Positions 1-7,188 of a stretch of 64,000 nt of DNA are shown piece after piece. The stretch is from Methanocella sp. PtaU1.Bin125. GTDB lineage: Archaea > Halobacteriota > Methanocellia > Methanocellales > Methanocellaceae. How positions within the stretch are numbered: the stretch's first letter is position 1; every line of letters starts with the position of its first letter. Location: contig MVRA01000044.1 of assembly GCA_002067315.1 (NCBI GenBank), forward strand, positions 20,100 to 84,099, read 5' to 3'. The notes below the pieces were generated by a model. That model saw only the letters and a program-made list of their open reading frames with translations. It was not told where the DNA came from and did no database searches. Made by a program: the position numbers and the translations under genes.

Positions 1-1
1 C

Positions 2-49
2 GAAAAAGAGCCGATGAAAGCGATGCCGGCAATGGAAAAGGGGGCGTAG
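2..49 (+). CDS. C-terminal end of an upstream gene (possibly ammonium transporter AmtB)
   Basis: An open frame enters from the left edge and ends with TAG at 47-49. The last 15 codons encode a Lys/Glu/Met-rich tail. It stops three bases before the ATG of glnK, so the two are almost certainly co-transcribed. GlnK is usually encoded next to the ammonium channel AmtB, which it plugs, so AmtB is the likely identity. That rests on context only: the visible residues carry no diagnostic motif. Confidence 0.45.
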   Translation, partial: EKEPMKAMPAMEKGA

Positions 50-52
50 GAC

Positions 53-391
53 ATGAAGAAAGTGGAGGCTATTATCAAGCCCGTAAAGTTCGAGGACGTG
101 AAAAGAGCGCTCGAGGAAGCTGGCTTTACCAGCATGACCGTAACGGAGGTCAAGGGTAGAGGAATGCAAAAGGGTATTACCCAGCAATGGAGAGGACAGG
201 AGTACCGGGTGGACATGATCAGCAAGATCAAGATCGAGCTCGTCGTCGAGGACGGCATGGCTGACAAAGCCGTATCCGCCATCATCGATAATGCCCGTAC
301 CGGCAGTATCGGCGACGGCAAGATCTTCGTCACGCCGGTGGAGAGCGTCATCCGCATCCGCACGGGGGAGAGGGACGGGAAAGCCCTGTAG
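53..391 (+). CDS. glnK: PII nitrogen regulatory protein GlnK
   Basis: This 112-residue protein has full PII length. It shows the T-loop (about residues 37-55, with Gly41 and Tyr51 at the standard positions), the B-loop TGSIGDGK (83-90) and the C-terminal RIRTGE segment. PII trimers bind ATP/ADP and 2-oxoglutarate and report nitrogen status, classically by blocking the ammonium channel or by contacting glutamine synthetase or nitrogenase. Tyr51, the residue uridylylated in enterobacteria, is present, but position 46 is Trp where E. coli has Tyr. Archaeal PII proteins are generally not thought to be uridylylated. The start follows the upstream stop by 3 bp. An NrpR-type repressor gene lies at 43965-44945, so this operon is a plausible target, but its promoter is outside the window. 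Confidence 0.95.
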   Translation: MKKVEAIIKPVKFEDVKRALEEAGFTSMTVTEVKGRGMQKGITQQWRGQEYRVDMISKIKIELVVEDGMADKAVSAIIDNARTGSIGDGKIFVTPVESVIRIRTGERDGKAL

Positions 392-825
392 AGGGCTCCC
401 TTTTTGTTTTTTCCCGGCGCCAGATCAATTTTTGCCGGGTTTCAACATGTATCACCAGGTTGTGCGGCCAGATGAACAAGGCAGCGATGGCCGCATGACA
501 AACCTTTTTCAGCTTGAGTCACGGATGTAACGGGAATTACTGCCCTTACGGTTATCGCGGCAGCGATGGTCCCGCTGTAAAGGTACCCGGGACAGAGTCA
601 TCGACGTGTGCAGAACCGGGCCGACACCGGTCCGCGTGAGATCGGACAGGCCCCGTCATCGCCGAACTGACATTGTTTTTCACAGGTGGCACATCAGAGA
701 CATATCGCCCGTGGTGCAAACGCTTTTATAATCGTTCGTAACATATAGAACAATTAGTGAACGTCCGCCGCCAGGCCGCATCGCGGGCGCTGGCCAGCGC
801 ACGTTATGTTGATGGTCGTGACATT
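392..825 (+). other. Intergenic gap between glnK and rubrerythrin
   Basis: After the glnK stop a T-rich run (about 400-412) probably ends transcription. The middle part (about 535-660) is GC-rich with several short self-complementary stretches, but I could not fit it to a known riboswitch, tRNA or small protein. The last 100 bases hold the rubrerythrin promoter, described separately. No convincing coding frame is seen on either strand. Confidence 0.5.
723..751 (+). promoter_or_regulatory. Rubrerythrin promoter: TATA box with a GTTCG...AGAAC inverted repeat
   Basis: A TATA element (CTTTTATAAT, 723-732) is followed at once by GTTCG (734-738), eight bases and AGAAC (747-751). This is a degenerate version of the GTTCG-N7-CGAAC palindromes between the MsvR-like gene and hcp. 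The repeat covers the expected transcription start, where a bound dimer would block initiation. The box is visible; binding by the same regulator is inference. Confidence 0.5.
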
Positions 826-1410
826 ATGGAGAAGACTATTGAAAACCTGACGAAGGCGTTCATTGGCGAGAGCCAGGCGCGCAACAGGTATACCTTCTAC
901 GCCAGCACGGCGCGGAAGGAGGGCTACGAGCAGATCGCGTCGATCTTCCAGATCACCGCGGACAACGAGAACGAGCACGCCGAGTGGTTCTACAAGATGC
1001 TGAACGAGGCCATCGCGAAGAGCGGGAAGAATATTGACCCCGTGATTGTCGAGGCGGAGGCCCCGGTCTTGTGGAAGACGACCGCTGAGAACCTGAAAGC
1101 GGCAATCCACGGCGAGCACATGGAGAACTCGGTCCTTTACCCGGCGTTCGCGGAACAGGCGCAGAAGGACGGCTTCCCGGAGTTCGCGGCGCGGATCAGG
1201 GCCATCGGAGTCTCGGAGCTGCACCACGAGGGACGGTACAAGGCCCTGCTCAAGCACCTCGACGACGGCACGCTCTTCCGGAGGGGCAAGAAGGTCCAGT
1301 GGATGTGCCGGAAGTGCGGCTACATACACATCGGCGAAGAGCCGCCGGTAAAGTGCCCGTCGTGCGATCACGATCGCTCCTATTACCAGGTCAGATGTGA
1401 AACATATTGA
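826..1410 (+). CDS. rbr: Rubrerythrin (peroxidase)
   Basis: This 194-residue protein has the classical rubrerythrin order. The N-terminal ferritin-like diiron domain carries E15, the ExxH pair E48/H51, then E97, E100 and the second ExxH E131/H134. The C-terminal rubredoxin domain has C161, C164, C177 and C180 for one FeS4 iron. Rubrerythrins reduce hydrogen peroxide to water in the cytoplasm of anaerobes, taking electrons from rubredoxin-type donors. I chose the ATG at 826 because it gives the usual N-terminus; a GTG 23 codons upstream is in frame but lies too close to the transcription start. The desulfoferrodoxin gene overlaps its 3' end, so superoxide reduction and peroxide removal are probably made as one unit. 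A free rubredoxin is encoded at 11430. Confidence 0.95.
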   Translation: MEKTIENLTKAFIGESQARNRYTFYASTARKEGYEQIASIFQITADNENEHAEWFYKMLNEAIAKSGKNIDPVIVEAEAPVLWKTTAENLKAAIHGEHMENSVLYPAFAEQAQKDGFPEFAARIRAIGVSELHHEGRYKALLKHLDDGTLFRRGKKVQWMCRKCGYIHIGEEPPVKCPSCDHDRSYYQVRCETY

Positions 1411-1798
1411 GGAGGCAACGAACATAACAGAGCTGAACCAGATCTACAAGTGTGCCGTATGCGGCAACGTGGTTGAGGTCGTCCACCCGGGCGGGGGCAA
1501 GCTGGTCTGCTGCGACCAGCCGATGGGCCTGCTGAAGGAGAACTCGGTGGACGCGAGCAAGGAGAAGCACGTCCCGGTCGTCACGCAGACGGCGACCGGT
1601 ACCCTGATCAAAGTGGGCGCGGCGCCCCACCCGATGGAGGAAAAGCACTACATCGAGTTCCTCGAGCTAATCGCTGACGGCCGCGTCTGCCGGAAGTTCC
1701 TGAAGCCGGGCGAGAAGCCGGAGTTCGAGTTCAGCAGCAAGCCTGCGCAGTATACGGCGAGGGCATACTGTAACCTTCATGGCCTCTGGAAGTCGTAA
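1397..1798 (+). CDS. dfx: Desulfoferrodoxin (superoxide reductase, two iron centres)
   Basis: Superoxide reductase converts superoxide to peroxide without making oxygen. Counted from the GTG at 1397, the N-terminal desulforedoxin-like domain has C19, C22, C38 and C39 (FeCys4 centre I). The catalytic centre II ligands are H58, H78, H84, C125 and H128, with E56 just before H58. It is therefore the two-centre (class I) type. The peroxide product would be handled by rubrerythrin encoded immediately upstream. The start is uncertain. The only standard in-frame start is GTG 1397, inside the rubrerythrin gene. The clear Shine-Dalgarno GAGGAGG (1409-1415) lies downstream of it, eight bases before an ATA codon at 1424, and related proteins begin about there. 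Confidence 0.93.
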   Translation: MKHIEEATNITELNQIYKCAVCGNVVEVVHPGGGKLVCCDQPMGLLKENSVDASKEKHVPVVTQTATGTLIKVGAAPHPMEEKHYIEFLELIADGRVCRKFLKPGEKPEFEFSSKPAQYTARAYCNLHGLWKS

Positions 1799-1938
1799 AA
1801 AAGCTTCCTGAGTGATTTTTCTTTTATAATTTTCGTTTTTAACTGTACATTATTGCGATAACAAGGCTACTGTGCCCATGGCTAGCATGCGTGTGTCCAC
1901 AAAATATAAATACACAACCGTATAAATCAGCCAATCCA
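1799..1938 (+). promoter_or_regulatory. Terminator-like T-tract and TATA box for a leaderless transcript
   Basis: T-rich stretches at about 1815-1840 follow the desulfoferrodoxin stop. A strong TATA element (AATATAAATA, 1903-1912) places transcription start near 1930-1935, only a few bases before the ATG at 1939. An in-frame upstream start at 1891 lies before this TATA box and can be discarded. Confidence 0.6.
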
Positions 1939-2382
1939 ATGAACTGTAGATTTTCTCCGACGGGGCAGGCATGGGGTTTACTGGTAAGTCTCGACCTCTA
2001 TGGCTGCAATGGCAAAGTAAATGACGGCAAGGCGATCAAAAATTATGTCACCACGCTCTGTGATGACGTCATCCACATGAAGCGCTACGGCGACTGTCAT
2101 CTGGAGCTCTTCGGCGAGGCAGGTACGCCCCTTGCGGGTTACTCGATGTTCCAGTTCATCGAGACGAGCTGTGTCAGCGGCCACTTCTCGGAATCGGACC
2201 ACTCGGCATATATCGATGTCTTCTCGTGTGCCGACTTCGACCCGGAGGCCGTGAAGGAATACACGATGGAATTCTTCGGTGCCGAGCGCGCCAACATGAC
2301 CGTCACGCCCCGCCTGTACGACGAGAACGTCCGCGGCGGCAAGGTGCCCGAAAAGGTCACCGTCAAGAAGGCAAAGGCTTAA
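1939..2382 (+). CDS. S-adenosylmethionine decarboxylase-like protein with a variant processing motif
   Basis: The 147-residue protein resembles the short prokaryotic AdoMet decarboxylase fold (COG1586), in which the proenzyme self-cleaves at a serine to form a pyruvoyl cofactor. Ser77, His82 and Cys97 are spaced exactly like Ser63, His68 and Cys83 of the Thermotoga enzyme (5 and 15 residues apart), so the catalytic trio may be retained. The canonical E-S-H-x-S/T-I-H-T-W-P-E stretch is however altered: Thr replaces the Glu before the serine, Cys replaces the following His, and Trp-Pro is lost. I recall similar sequences in other methanogens labelled only as AdoMetDC-related. Substrate and activity cannot be told. 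It may be a decarboxylase of another substrate or a non-catalytic relative. Its leaderless promoter suggests a monocistronic gene. Confidence 0.75.
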   Translation: MNCRFSPTGQAWGLLVSLDLYGCNGKVNDGKAIKNYVTTLCDDVIHMKRYGDCHLELFGEAGTPLAGYSMFQFIETSCVSGHFSESDHSAYIDVFSCADFDPEAVKEYTMEFFGAERANMTVTPRLYDENVRGGKVPEKVTVKKAKA

Positions 2383-2542
2383 AGCGCTTTCCTCTTTTTA
2401 ACATTTTCCGCCAGGCTGTAACGATAGCTGTGCCTGTGGCGGCGGTATTTCACAGACGGCCCGCATAGCCACAGGCAATCACGTTACGGGCAAGAGTTTA
2501 TACTTCCGCCGGCCATTTACTCTGTATTGGAGTGGCAGGTCT

Positions 2543-3514
2543 ATGGTGAGGCTTTTATCCGGTAACGACGTGGCCGCATCGGTCACGATGGACGAGATCG
2601 TGACGGCGGTCGAGCACGTGTTCGGGGAATACGCGGCAGGCGATGTGGTCATGCCGTCGAAGATCTATCTGGACATCGCCGGGCATGGCGATTTCCGGGC
2701 GATGCCCGCCTACGTGCCGTCCATCGGTACCGCGGGCATCAAGTGGGTGAACGTGCACCCGGAAAACCCGGCACATGGTTTGCCCACGGTCATGGCGACC
2801 ATCCTGTTGAACGACCCTGCGACCGGTTCTCCGATCGCCATCATGGACGGCACGTACGTCACTGACATGCGCACCGGGGCGGCCGGAGGCGTCGCGGCGA
2901 AGCACCTGGCGAAGAGCGCCCATACAGTAGGCCTGATCGGCAGCGGCCGCCAGGCGTGGACCCAGATGCTGGCATACCGCGCGGTGTTCGGCGACCGGAT
3001 ACGGCTGGTCAAAATCTACAGCCGGCGGCTCGAGCACTCCGAGGCGCTGGCCCGCAAGATCGAGATGCTGCTGGGGTATATCGTCAAGCCCTGCCGCACC
3101 CCTGAGGAGGCGTGCGAAGCCGACATCATCGCGACCACTACCCCCGCCCGCGAGCCTATCCTGCGGCCTGAATGGGTCAGGCCTGGCACCCACATCAACG
3201 CCATAGGGGCCGATGCGCCGGGCAAGCAGGAGCTGTTCACGGAGCTCACGCTGAAGGCGCGGGTCTTTGTCGACTCGATCGAGCAGGCGTCGCACTCCGG
3301 GGAGATCAACATCCCGTGGGCCCGGGGCCTGATGAACGAAAAGATGCTGGCCGGCACCATCGGCCAGGTCATCAATGGCACGGTCCCGGGCCGCCAGGGC
3401 GACGAGATCACGGTTTTCGACTCGACCGGCCTCAGCATCCAGGACATGGCCGTGGCGCATATCGTCTACGACCGGGCGATGAAGACCGGCCGGGGTACGG
3501 AGTTCGAATTCTGA
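2543..3514 (+). CDS. Ornithine cyclodeaminase / mu-crystallin family NAD(P)-dependent enzyme (possible alanine dehydrogenase)
   Basis: The 323-residue protein matches the ornithine cyclodeaminase/mu-crystallin family in length. It has the TGAAGG-x-AAK stretch at 111-120 and the Rossmann motif G130-L-I-G-S-G-R at the start of the NAD domain. Members convert ornithine to proline, or reductively aminate pyruvate to alanine (the Archaeoglobus enzyme), or act on other imino acids. Sequence alone does not separate these; the archaeal setting slightly favours alanine dehydrogenase. It stands alone with gaps of 160 bp before and about 450 bp after. A TATA-like AGTTTATACTT lies near 2493-2503 and the start follows a GGAGTGG-type ribosome site. 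Confidence 0.85.
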   Translation: MVRLLSGNDVAASVTMDEIVTAVEHVFGEYAAGDVVMPSKIYLDIAGHGDFRAMPAYVPSIGTAGIKWVNVHPENPAHGLPTVMATILLNDPATGSPIAIMDGTYVTDMRTGAAGGVAAKHLAKSAHTVGLIGSGRQAWTQMLAYRAVFGDRIRLVKIYSRRLEHSEALARKIEMLLGYIVKPCRTPEEACEADIIATTTPAREPILRPEWVRPGTHINAIGADAPGKQELFTELTLKARVFVDSIEQASHSGEINIPWARGLMNEKMLAGTIGQVINGTVPGRQGDEITVFDSTGLSIQDMAVAHIVYDRAMKTGRGTEFEF

Positions 3515-3613
3515 AGCTCTAAAGGCCATACAATAAAAGTTTTACGCATGCGTTGAATGATACCTCGCAGGTAGTCGATCGATGACCGGGGCCGTGGTCA
3601 GGTAGAGATAGTG

Positions 3614-3735
3614 AAAAAAGGATGATCTCCCCCCATCGTATCGTCAATCAGTGTAGCGCCGCGCGCCCGGGGTGGGAGGGCGGGTAGTACGAATGGCCCG
3701 CCGAAGGCGGCAAACGACACGACCCTGCGCGCAAA
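3614..3735. repeat. Dispersed repeat family A, copy 1
   Basis: The unit starts with an A-run and GGATGA, continues through a C-rich block, ATCGTATCGTCAAT, a GCGCGC tract, GCGGGTAGTACGAATGG and the small hairpin CCGCC-GAA-GGCGG, and ends in ACGACACGACCCTGCGCGCAAA. The two GC blocks can pair and enclose the small hairpin. Closely matching copies are at 35832-35946 and 54743-54863. All three lie between genes. Confidence 0.8.
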
Positions 3736-3751
3736 TCCGACACGTTTCCCT

Positions 3752-3920
3752 GGAGTCGGTCGATGACCGGGATTTTTATCAGGTATCAACGATGAAAAAC
3801 GAGCAGGGCCGTCGTCGCATGTCCGGCCAGAACATTCGCACGCGCGCGAGCGGCCGCCCCGGCTCATAAACCCGCCAGAGCCCGCTAACGACAGCCGCAA
3901 TTGCCGTAATGCCCGACATA
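3752..3920. repeat. Dispersed repeat family B, copy 1
   Basis: The head reads GGAGTCGGTCGATGACCGGG. It continues with AGGTATCAACGATGAAAAAC, a CG-alternating tract (CGCACGCGCGCGAGCGGC, about 3837-3854), and a tail with CCCGCCAGAGCCCGCTAACG. The copy at 17321-17530 shares all these landmarks in the same order. A head alone precedes the A cores at 3614 and 35832. Confidence 0.75.
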
Positions 3921-3971
3921 TGAGACCGCAGAGGATCTGATGCAACAGGTGCTGGAACAAAGCCCTATTCA

Positions 3972-5342
3972 TTATATGTATGCGGTCTGTTTCGCCTTGT
4001 AGCCGGTTTTTCGGATATACTCACTGATATCGAATTTCTTCTTTTGCGCTCCCGGGCTCATGTACCGCACCTTCCCGTAGACGGGCCGTTCCGCGAAGGC
4101 CCGGTCGTGCTTTCCGAAGCACCACAGGACGCCCGCGTAGCCGTTCGGGCTGCGGCCGTCGATCTCGTACCGGTCATTCAGGTACAGTAAAGCCCGTAGT
4201 GCCTCTTCGGGCGTCCGCGTCCATTCGATCACTCTCTTGCCCCAGTACATACGCATGTAGCCCGACATTTTCCCGGTACAGCGCATCTCGTGCCGGGAAG
4301 CGTCCCACAGCTCGTCTCCCGTCCGGCCTTCCTCCAGCACGTCCAGGCCAAACTGCGCCGGCCGGGGGTCGTCCCGGTGGTCGTCGAGGGTCCGGCGGGC
4401 CCAGCCAGGCAGACAGGCCAGGCTACGATAATTCTTATTGTAAAAGGTGAAGTTCTCCGCCAGCTCCCTCCTCACGAACGCCTCCTCGACGAAGGCCCCG
4501 ATCTCTTCCGCACTTCCGCCGCTTTCGATCACTTCCCGCAGCATGGCCACGGGCGAGATGCAGCCGAACCGGAGGTACGGGCTCATGTCCGACGTGCCGT
4601 CCCGTTCGGGGCGATTGCGGTTTTCGGCATAGCCGTCGAGCCTGTGGTCGACGAACTCGCGCAGCGCCTGCATCGCCCTGCTTTCTCCGCCGCGGTACAG
4701 GGGCGAAGGCTCCACCACTGGCAGTTGTAGTTTCCTCAGTATACGCCTTACATCGATGACGTCCAGATCGCTGGCGACATCGATCGGCCGGCTGTTCTTC
4801 ACGTCCGTCACAGCAGCCGGCTGCAGGTACCGGCCCATGAGCCTCATGAGCTTCGGCCGGATGGCGTATGCGGCATACTGCTCGCCAGGGATCTGCCGGA
4901 CCGGCACGACGACGTTGGCGTCGACCTGCAGTACGGGAATGCCGGCTTTACCGGCCACGGCCGCCCGGCGCCTCCGGCCTTCCCGCAGGCGGGACTCGTC
5001 CGTGACCAGGAACGATGCGTCGGCCTCCCGGCACACGTTAATGACCTGATCGGTCGCGCGGCCCAGTCGCAGGCACATGCCTGCGCCGACTCCCTCGACG
5101 CTCCGCGCCACCTCCGCCAGCGACTCGAGCATGAACGTGAAGTTGCGCTCGTTGGCCATGGGAATCGAAGGATCGATGACGAATAACACCAGCAATGGCT
5201 GGCGATGCGTGTTGGCCTCATGGACGGCCAGCTCCAGCGCCGGGTTATCGGCGACCCGCAGGCTCGACTGCATCCAGTATACGACGCACTTGCCGTCCCG
5301 GCCCGCCCGGCCGTTGAGCGCCGTGACCCGGTCCCGCAGCAT
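3972..5342 (-). CDS. phr: Class II CPD photolyase
   Basis: The 456-residue flavoprotein would split UV-induced cyclobutane pyrimidine dimers using blue light and FADH. The C-terminal half carries the class II hallmarks, GKMSGYMRMYWGKRVIEW and, from about residue 391, RYEIDGRSPNGYAGVLWCFG followed by HDRAFAERPVYGKVRYMS. The N-terminal alpha/beta antenna domain includes VVYWMQSSLRVADNPAL. Length is normal for the class. Class II enzymes are known in Methanosarcina. The start at 5342 leaves a short basic N-terminal extension before the conserved region; I saw no better start. It is divergent from the PHP gene at 5443 across a 100-bp shared promoter region with TATA-like sequence near 5343-5350. 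Confidence 0.95.
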   Translation of the reverse strand: MLRDRVTALNGRAGRDGKCVVYWMQSSLRVADNPALELAVHEANTHRQPLLVLFVIDPSIPMANERNFTFMLESLAEVARSVEGVGAGMCLRLGRATDQVINVCREADASFLVTDESRLREGRRRRAAVAGKAGIPVLQVDANVVVPVRQIPGEQYAAYAIRPKLMRLMGRYLQPAAVTDVKNSRPIDVASDLDVIDVRRILRKLQLPVVEPSPLYRGGESRAMQALREFVDHRLDGYAENRNRPERDGTSDMSPYLRFGCISPVAMLREVIESGGSAEEIGAFVEEAFVRRELAENFTFYNKNYRSLACLPGWARRTLDDHRDDPRPAQFGLDVLEEGRTGDELWDASRHEMRCTGKMSGYMRMYWGKRVIEWTRTPEEALRALLYLNDRYEIDGRSPNGYAGVLWCFGKHDRAFAERPVYGKVRYMSPGAQKKKFDISEYIRKTGYKAKQTAYI

Positions 5343-5442
5343 GTATAATGCTTCCCGCTCGTCGATATTAGTCGTTACCCGCGAAATATGCAGAACCTAT
5401 TTGCCCGATCAGCGTCATGTGCATAATTGAACTGGTGACCCT

Positions 5443-6297
5443 GTGATCGACACCCACGTCCACACGAATTTTAGCGACGGCCTGGAAAGCCCTGAGCAAG
5501 TCATTCAGCTGGCCGCATACGACGGCATCGACCTGGTCAGCATCACCGATCACGACCTCGTGCTTGCCTATCCTGCGGCGATCGAGGCAGGCAGGCGACG
5601 GGGAATTAAAGTCATACCGGGCGTGGAGATCACGACCAGAGACGAGGAGGAGTGCTGCTGTGTTCACATTGTCGGGCTCGGGATCAGCGTCGGCCGGGAA
5701 GTCTCTGACGTGCTGGATAAGATCGTGCGCGCACGGGACCGTTCCAACGTCGGGTTTCTCGAGAACGTCAACGCGTTCATGGCGAAAAGGCACCCGTCCT
5801 GGCAGCCCGTGTGGGACACGAAGCCGAGCGTGTTTGTCAACGCCATGGGCATGGCGAAGGCCTGCGGCATCCGGTTGACTGAGAAAGAGCTGATGGACGT
5901 CATCCTGGACCGGGATCTCTGGGTGCCCATGGAGTTCGAGCTTTCGGTGGACGAAGCGGTCTCTTATATCAAGCAGTGGGGCGGCGTGCCGGTGCTGGCC
6001 CATCCTTTCGATTTCAGCAACGACGCGGCGCTGGTGCTGAAGCGGTTCCTGGCGGCCGGCGGGGAGGCGGTGGAGCTCTGCAAGTACCGGTATAAGGTCC
6101 GATCATCCGCCTTGAGCTCGCTCGACGGGGACGGGCTGCTCGCCCGGGAGCGGGAGATGAACCTCTGGACCGTCGCGCAGGCGCAAAAGCACGGGCTGAA
6201 GCTGACCATGGCCTCGGACCACCACGACGCCGGCCGGCCTATGGGCATGGACCCGGGAGAGTACGGCATCGACGTCGGCTGGCTGTACAATCTGTAG
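5443..6297 (+). CDS. PHP-domain metal-dependent phosphoesterase
   Basis: The 284-residue protein is a stand-alone PHP domain. Metal-binding motifs are in the right order: HVHTNFSDG (residues 5-13), SITDHD, the GVEIT stretch, AHPFDF, and ASDHHDAGRP near the C-terminus. PHP proteins of this size hydrolyse phosphoesters such as AMP/pAp-type nucleotides or histidinol phosphate; the substrate cannot be decided here. An insert rich in Glu and Cys (EEECCCVH, about residues 66-73) follows the GVEIT motif. It uses a GTG start. Head-to-head placement with photolyase suggests shared regulation but not shared chemistry. Confidence 0.88.
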   Translation: MIDTHVHTNFSDGLESPEQVIQLAAYDGIDLVSITDHDLVLAYPAAIEAGRRRGIKVIPGVEITTRDEEECCCVHIVGLGISVGREVSDVLDKIVRARDRSNVGFLENVNAFMAKRHPSWQPVWDTKPSVFVNAMGMAKACGIRLTEKELMDVILDRDLWVPMEFELSVDEAVSYIKQWGGVPVLAHPFDFSNDAALVLKRFLAAGGEAVELCKYRYKVRSSALSSLDGDGLLAREREMNLWTVAQAQKHGLKLTMASDHHDAGRPMGMDPGEYGIDVGWLYNL

Positions 6298-6333
6298 CCG
6301 GCCTTTTTATCCCCGCGGGCCGACATATCTCGT

Positions 6334-6498
6334 ATGCCGGGCAGGGACGGTACGGGGCCGCTGGGCATGGGACCCTGCGGCAGGAGCGGCTGCGAATGCA
6401 GGAAAAAGCTAACAGGCAGGCCGGAGCGCAAGGACGAGGCCGCTAGAGGCCGGGAAAGCCAGTCCGGGGCTGACGATCCTTGCCGGGACAGGATATAG
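6334..6498 (+). CDS. Small Gly/Cys/Arg-rich protein (DUF5320-like start)
   Basis: A 54-codon frame begins ATG at 6334 and ends TAG at 6496-6498. The N-terminus MPGRDGTGPLGMGPCGRSG resembles small methanogen proteins that begin with a GDGTGPxGxGP stretch (DUF5320 type, often near iron-sulfur or NifX-like proteins). Four cysteines (15, 20, 22, 50) could bind metal. A CTTTTTAT box (6303-6310) sits about 25 bp before the ATG, as expected for a leaderless transcript. Function is unknown. The call rests on the N-terminal pattern and promoter spacing. Confidence 0.55.
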   Translation: MPGRDGTGPLGMGPCGRSGCECRKKLTGRPERKDEAARGRESQSGADDPCRDRI

Positions 6499-6609
6499 TC
6501 GCCTGGCGTGCGAGCGTCAGGCCCCGGCCTGCCGGGTTATCCGTCGTGACATGACCCATATCCGAGGAACTAAATATCTACACGGCGATATTTATCTGGA
6601 GATTTCGAT

Positions 6610-7170
6610 ATGGACAAGGTACAACTGGGTCCACAGCCTTACATGAGCGTCATGCCCGCCCTGCTCGTGGGCGCGAACGTGAAGGGCAAGCCGAACTACA
6701 TGACCGCCGCCTGGGCGACGGTGGCCTGCATGGCGCCGCCGATGGTCTGCGTGGCCGTCAACCACGCGCGCCACACGGCGAAGGGCATCGAGGAGAACGG
6801 CACGTTCAGCCTGAACGTCCCTTCGGCAAAGCAGATCGTCGAAACCGACTACTGTGGCATTACCACCGGCGCCCGGGCCGACAAGTCGAAGGTGTTCGAG
6901 TCGTTTTACGGCAAGCTCGAAACGGCGCCCATGGCCGCCGGGTGCCCCGTGAACATTGAGTGCAGGGTATTCAAGGCCGTCGACTGCGGCAGCCACACCC
7001 TCTACATCGGCGAGGTCGCGGAGGTCTACGCGGACAGGGACTGTGCGAAGGACGGGAAGCCGGACATCTCAAAGATCGATCCGCTGGTCTACTCGCAGTC
7101 CGCCTACTGGCAGATAGGCAAACAGGCTGGCAAAGCCTTCTCGGCCGGCATGGCCTATAAAAAGAAATAG
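6610..7170 (+). CDS. Flavin reductase-like (flavoredoxin family) protein
   Basis: This 186-residue protein matches the split-barrel flavin reductase domain of flavoredoxins. Typical landmarks are YMSVMPALLVGANVKGKPNY near the N-terminus, AWATVACMAPP, the Phe-Ser-Leu-Asn-Val-Pro stretch (FSLNVPS) and ETDYCG. Such proteins bind FMN and pass electrons between ferredoxin/NAD(P)H-type donors and acceptors. A TATA-like ATATTTATC is near 6588-6596, so the leader is very short. The methyltransferase gene follows after 18 bp and a flavodoxin after it, suggesting a small redox cluster. Confidence 0.9.
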   Translation: MDKVQLGPQPYMSVMPALLVGANVKGKPNYMTAAWATVACMAPPMVCVAVNHARHTAKGIEENGTFSLNVPSAKQIVETDYCGITTGARADKSKVFESFYGKLETAPMAAGCPVNIECRVFKAVDCGSHTLYIGEVAEVYADRDCAKDGKPDISKIDPLVYSQSAYWQIGKQAGKAFSAGMAYKKK

Positions 7171-7188
7171 ACGAAAGAGAGGGGAGCG

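Larger units (their letters stand above)
3515..3971. other. Intergenic gap filled with dispersed repeat units
   Basis: The gap lies between the 3' ends of two convergent genes and is made almost wholly of repeat modules seen elsewhere in the window: a partial B head (3572-3613), an A core (3614-3735), then a full B unit (about 3752-3920). Reading frames across it have no codon bias and recur in the other copies only because the DNA recurs. Confidence 0.7.

Noticed and set aside
53..391. Thought GlnK lacked the uridylylated tyrosine because of Trp in the T-loop
   Set aside because: On counting, Trp is at position 46 and Tyr51 is present at its normal place.
535..660. Possible structured RNA in the glnK-rubrerythrin gap
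   Set aside because: Several short complementary stretches exist, but I could not build one consistent fold or match any known class.
1939..2382. Thought the SAM-decarboxylase relative had lost the pyruvoyl serine
   Set aside because: Aligning on His82 and Cys97 places Ser77 exactly at the processing position, so the serine is kept and only its neighbours differ.
2555..3529. 324-codon open frame on the minus strand
   Set aside because: It is the antisense of the ornithine cyclodeaminase family gene. GC-rich coding DNA leaves the opposite frame open; the translation is Arg/Asp/His-rich with no recognisable fold.
3598..3972. Recurring minus-strand peptide (SFAAFGGPxVLPA) at three loci suggesting a small gene family
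   Set aside because: The peptide is the translation of the family A repeat. The surrounding frame is not conserved, and starts and stops differ among copies.
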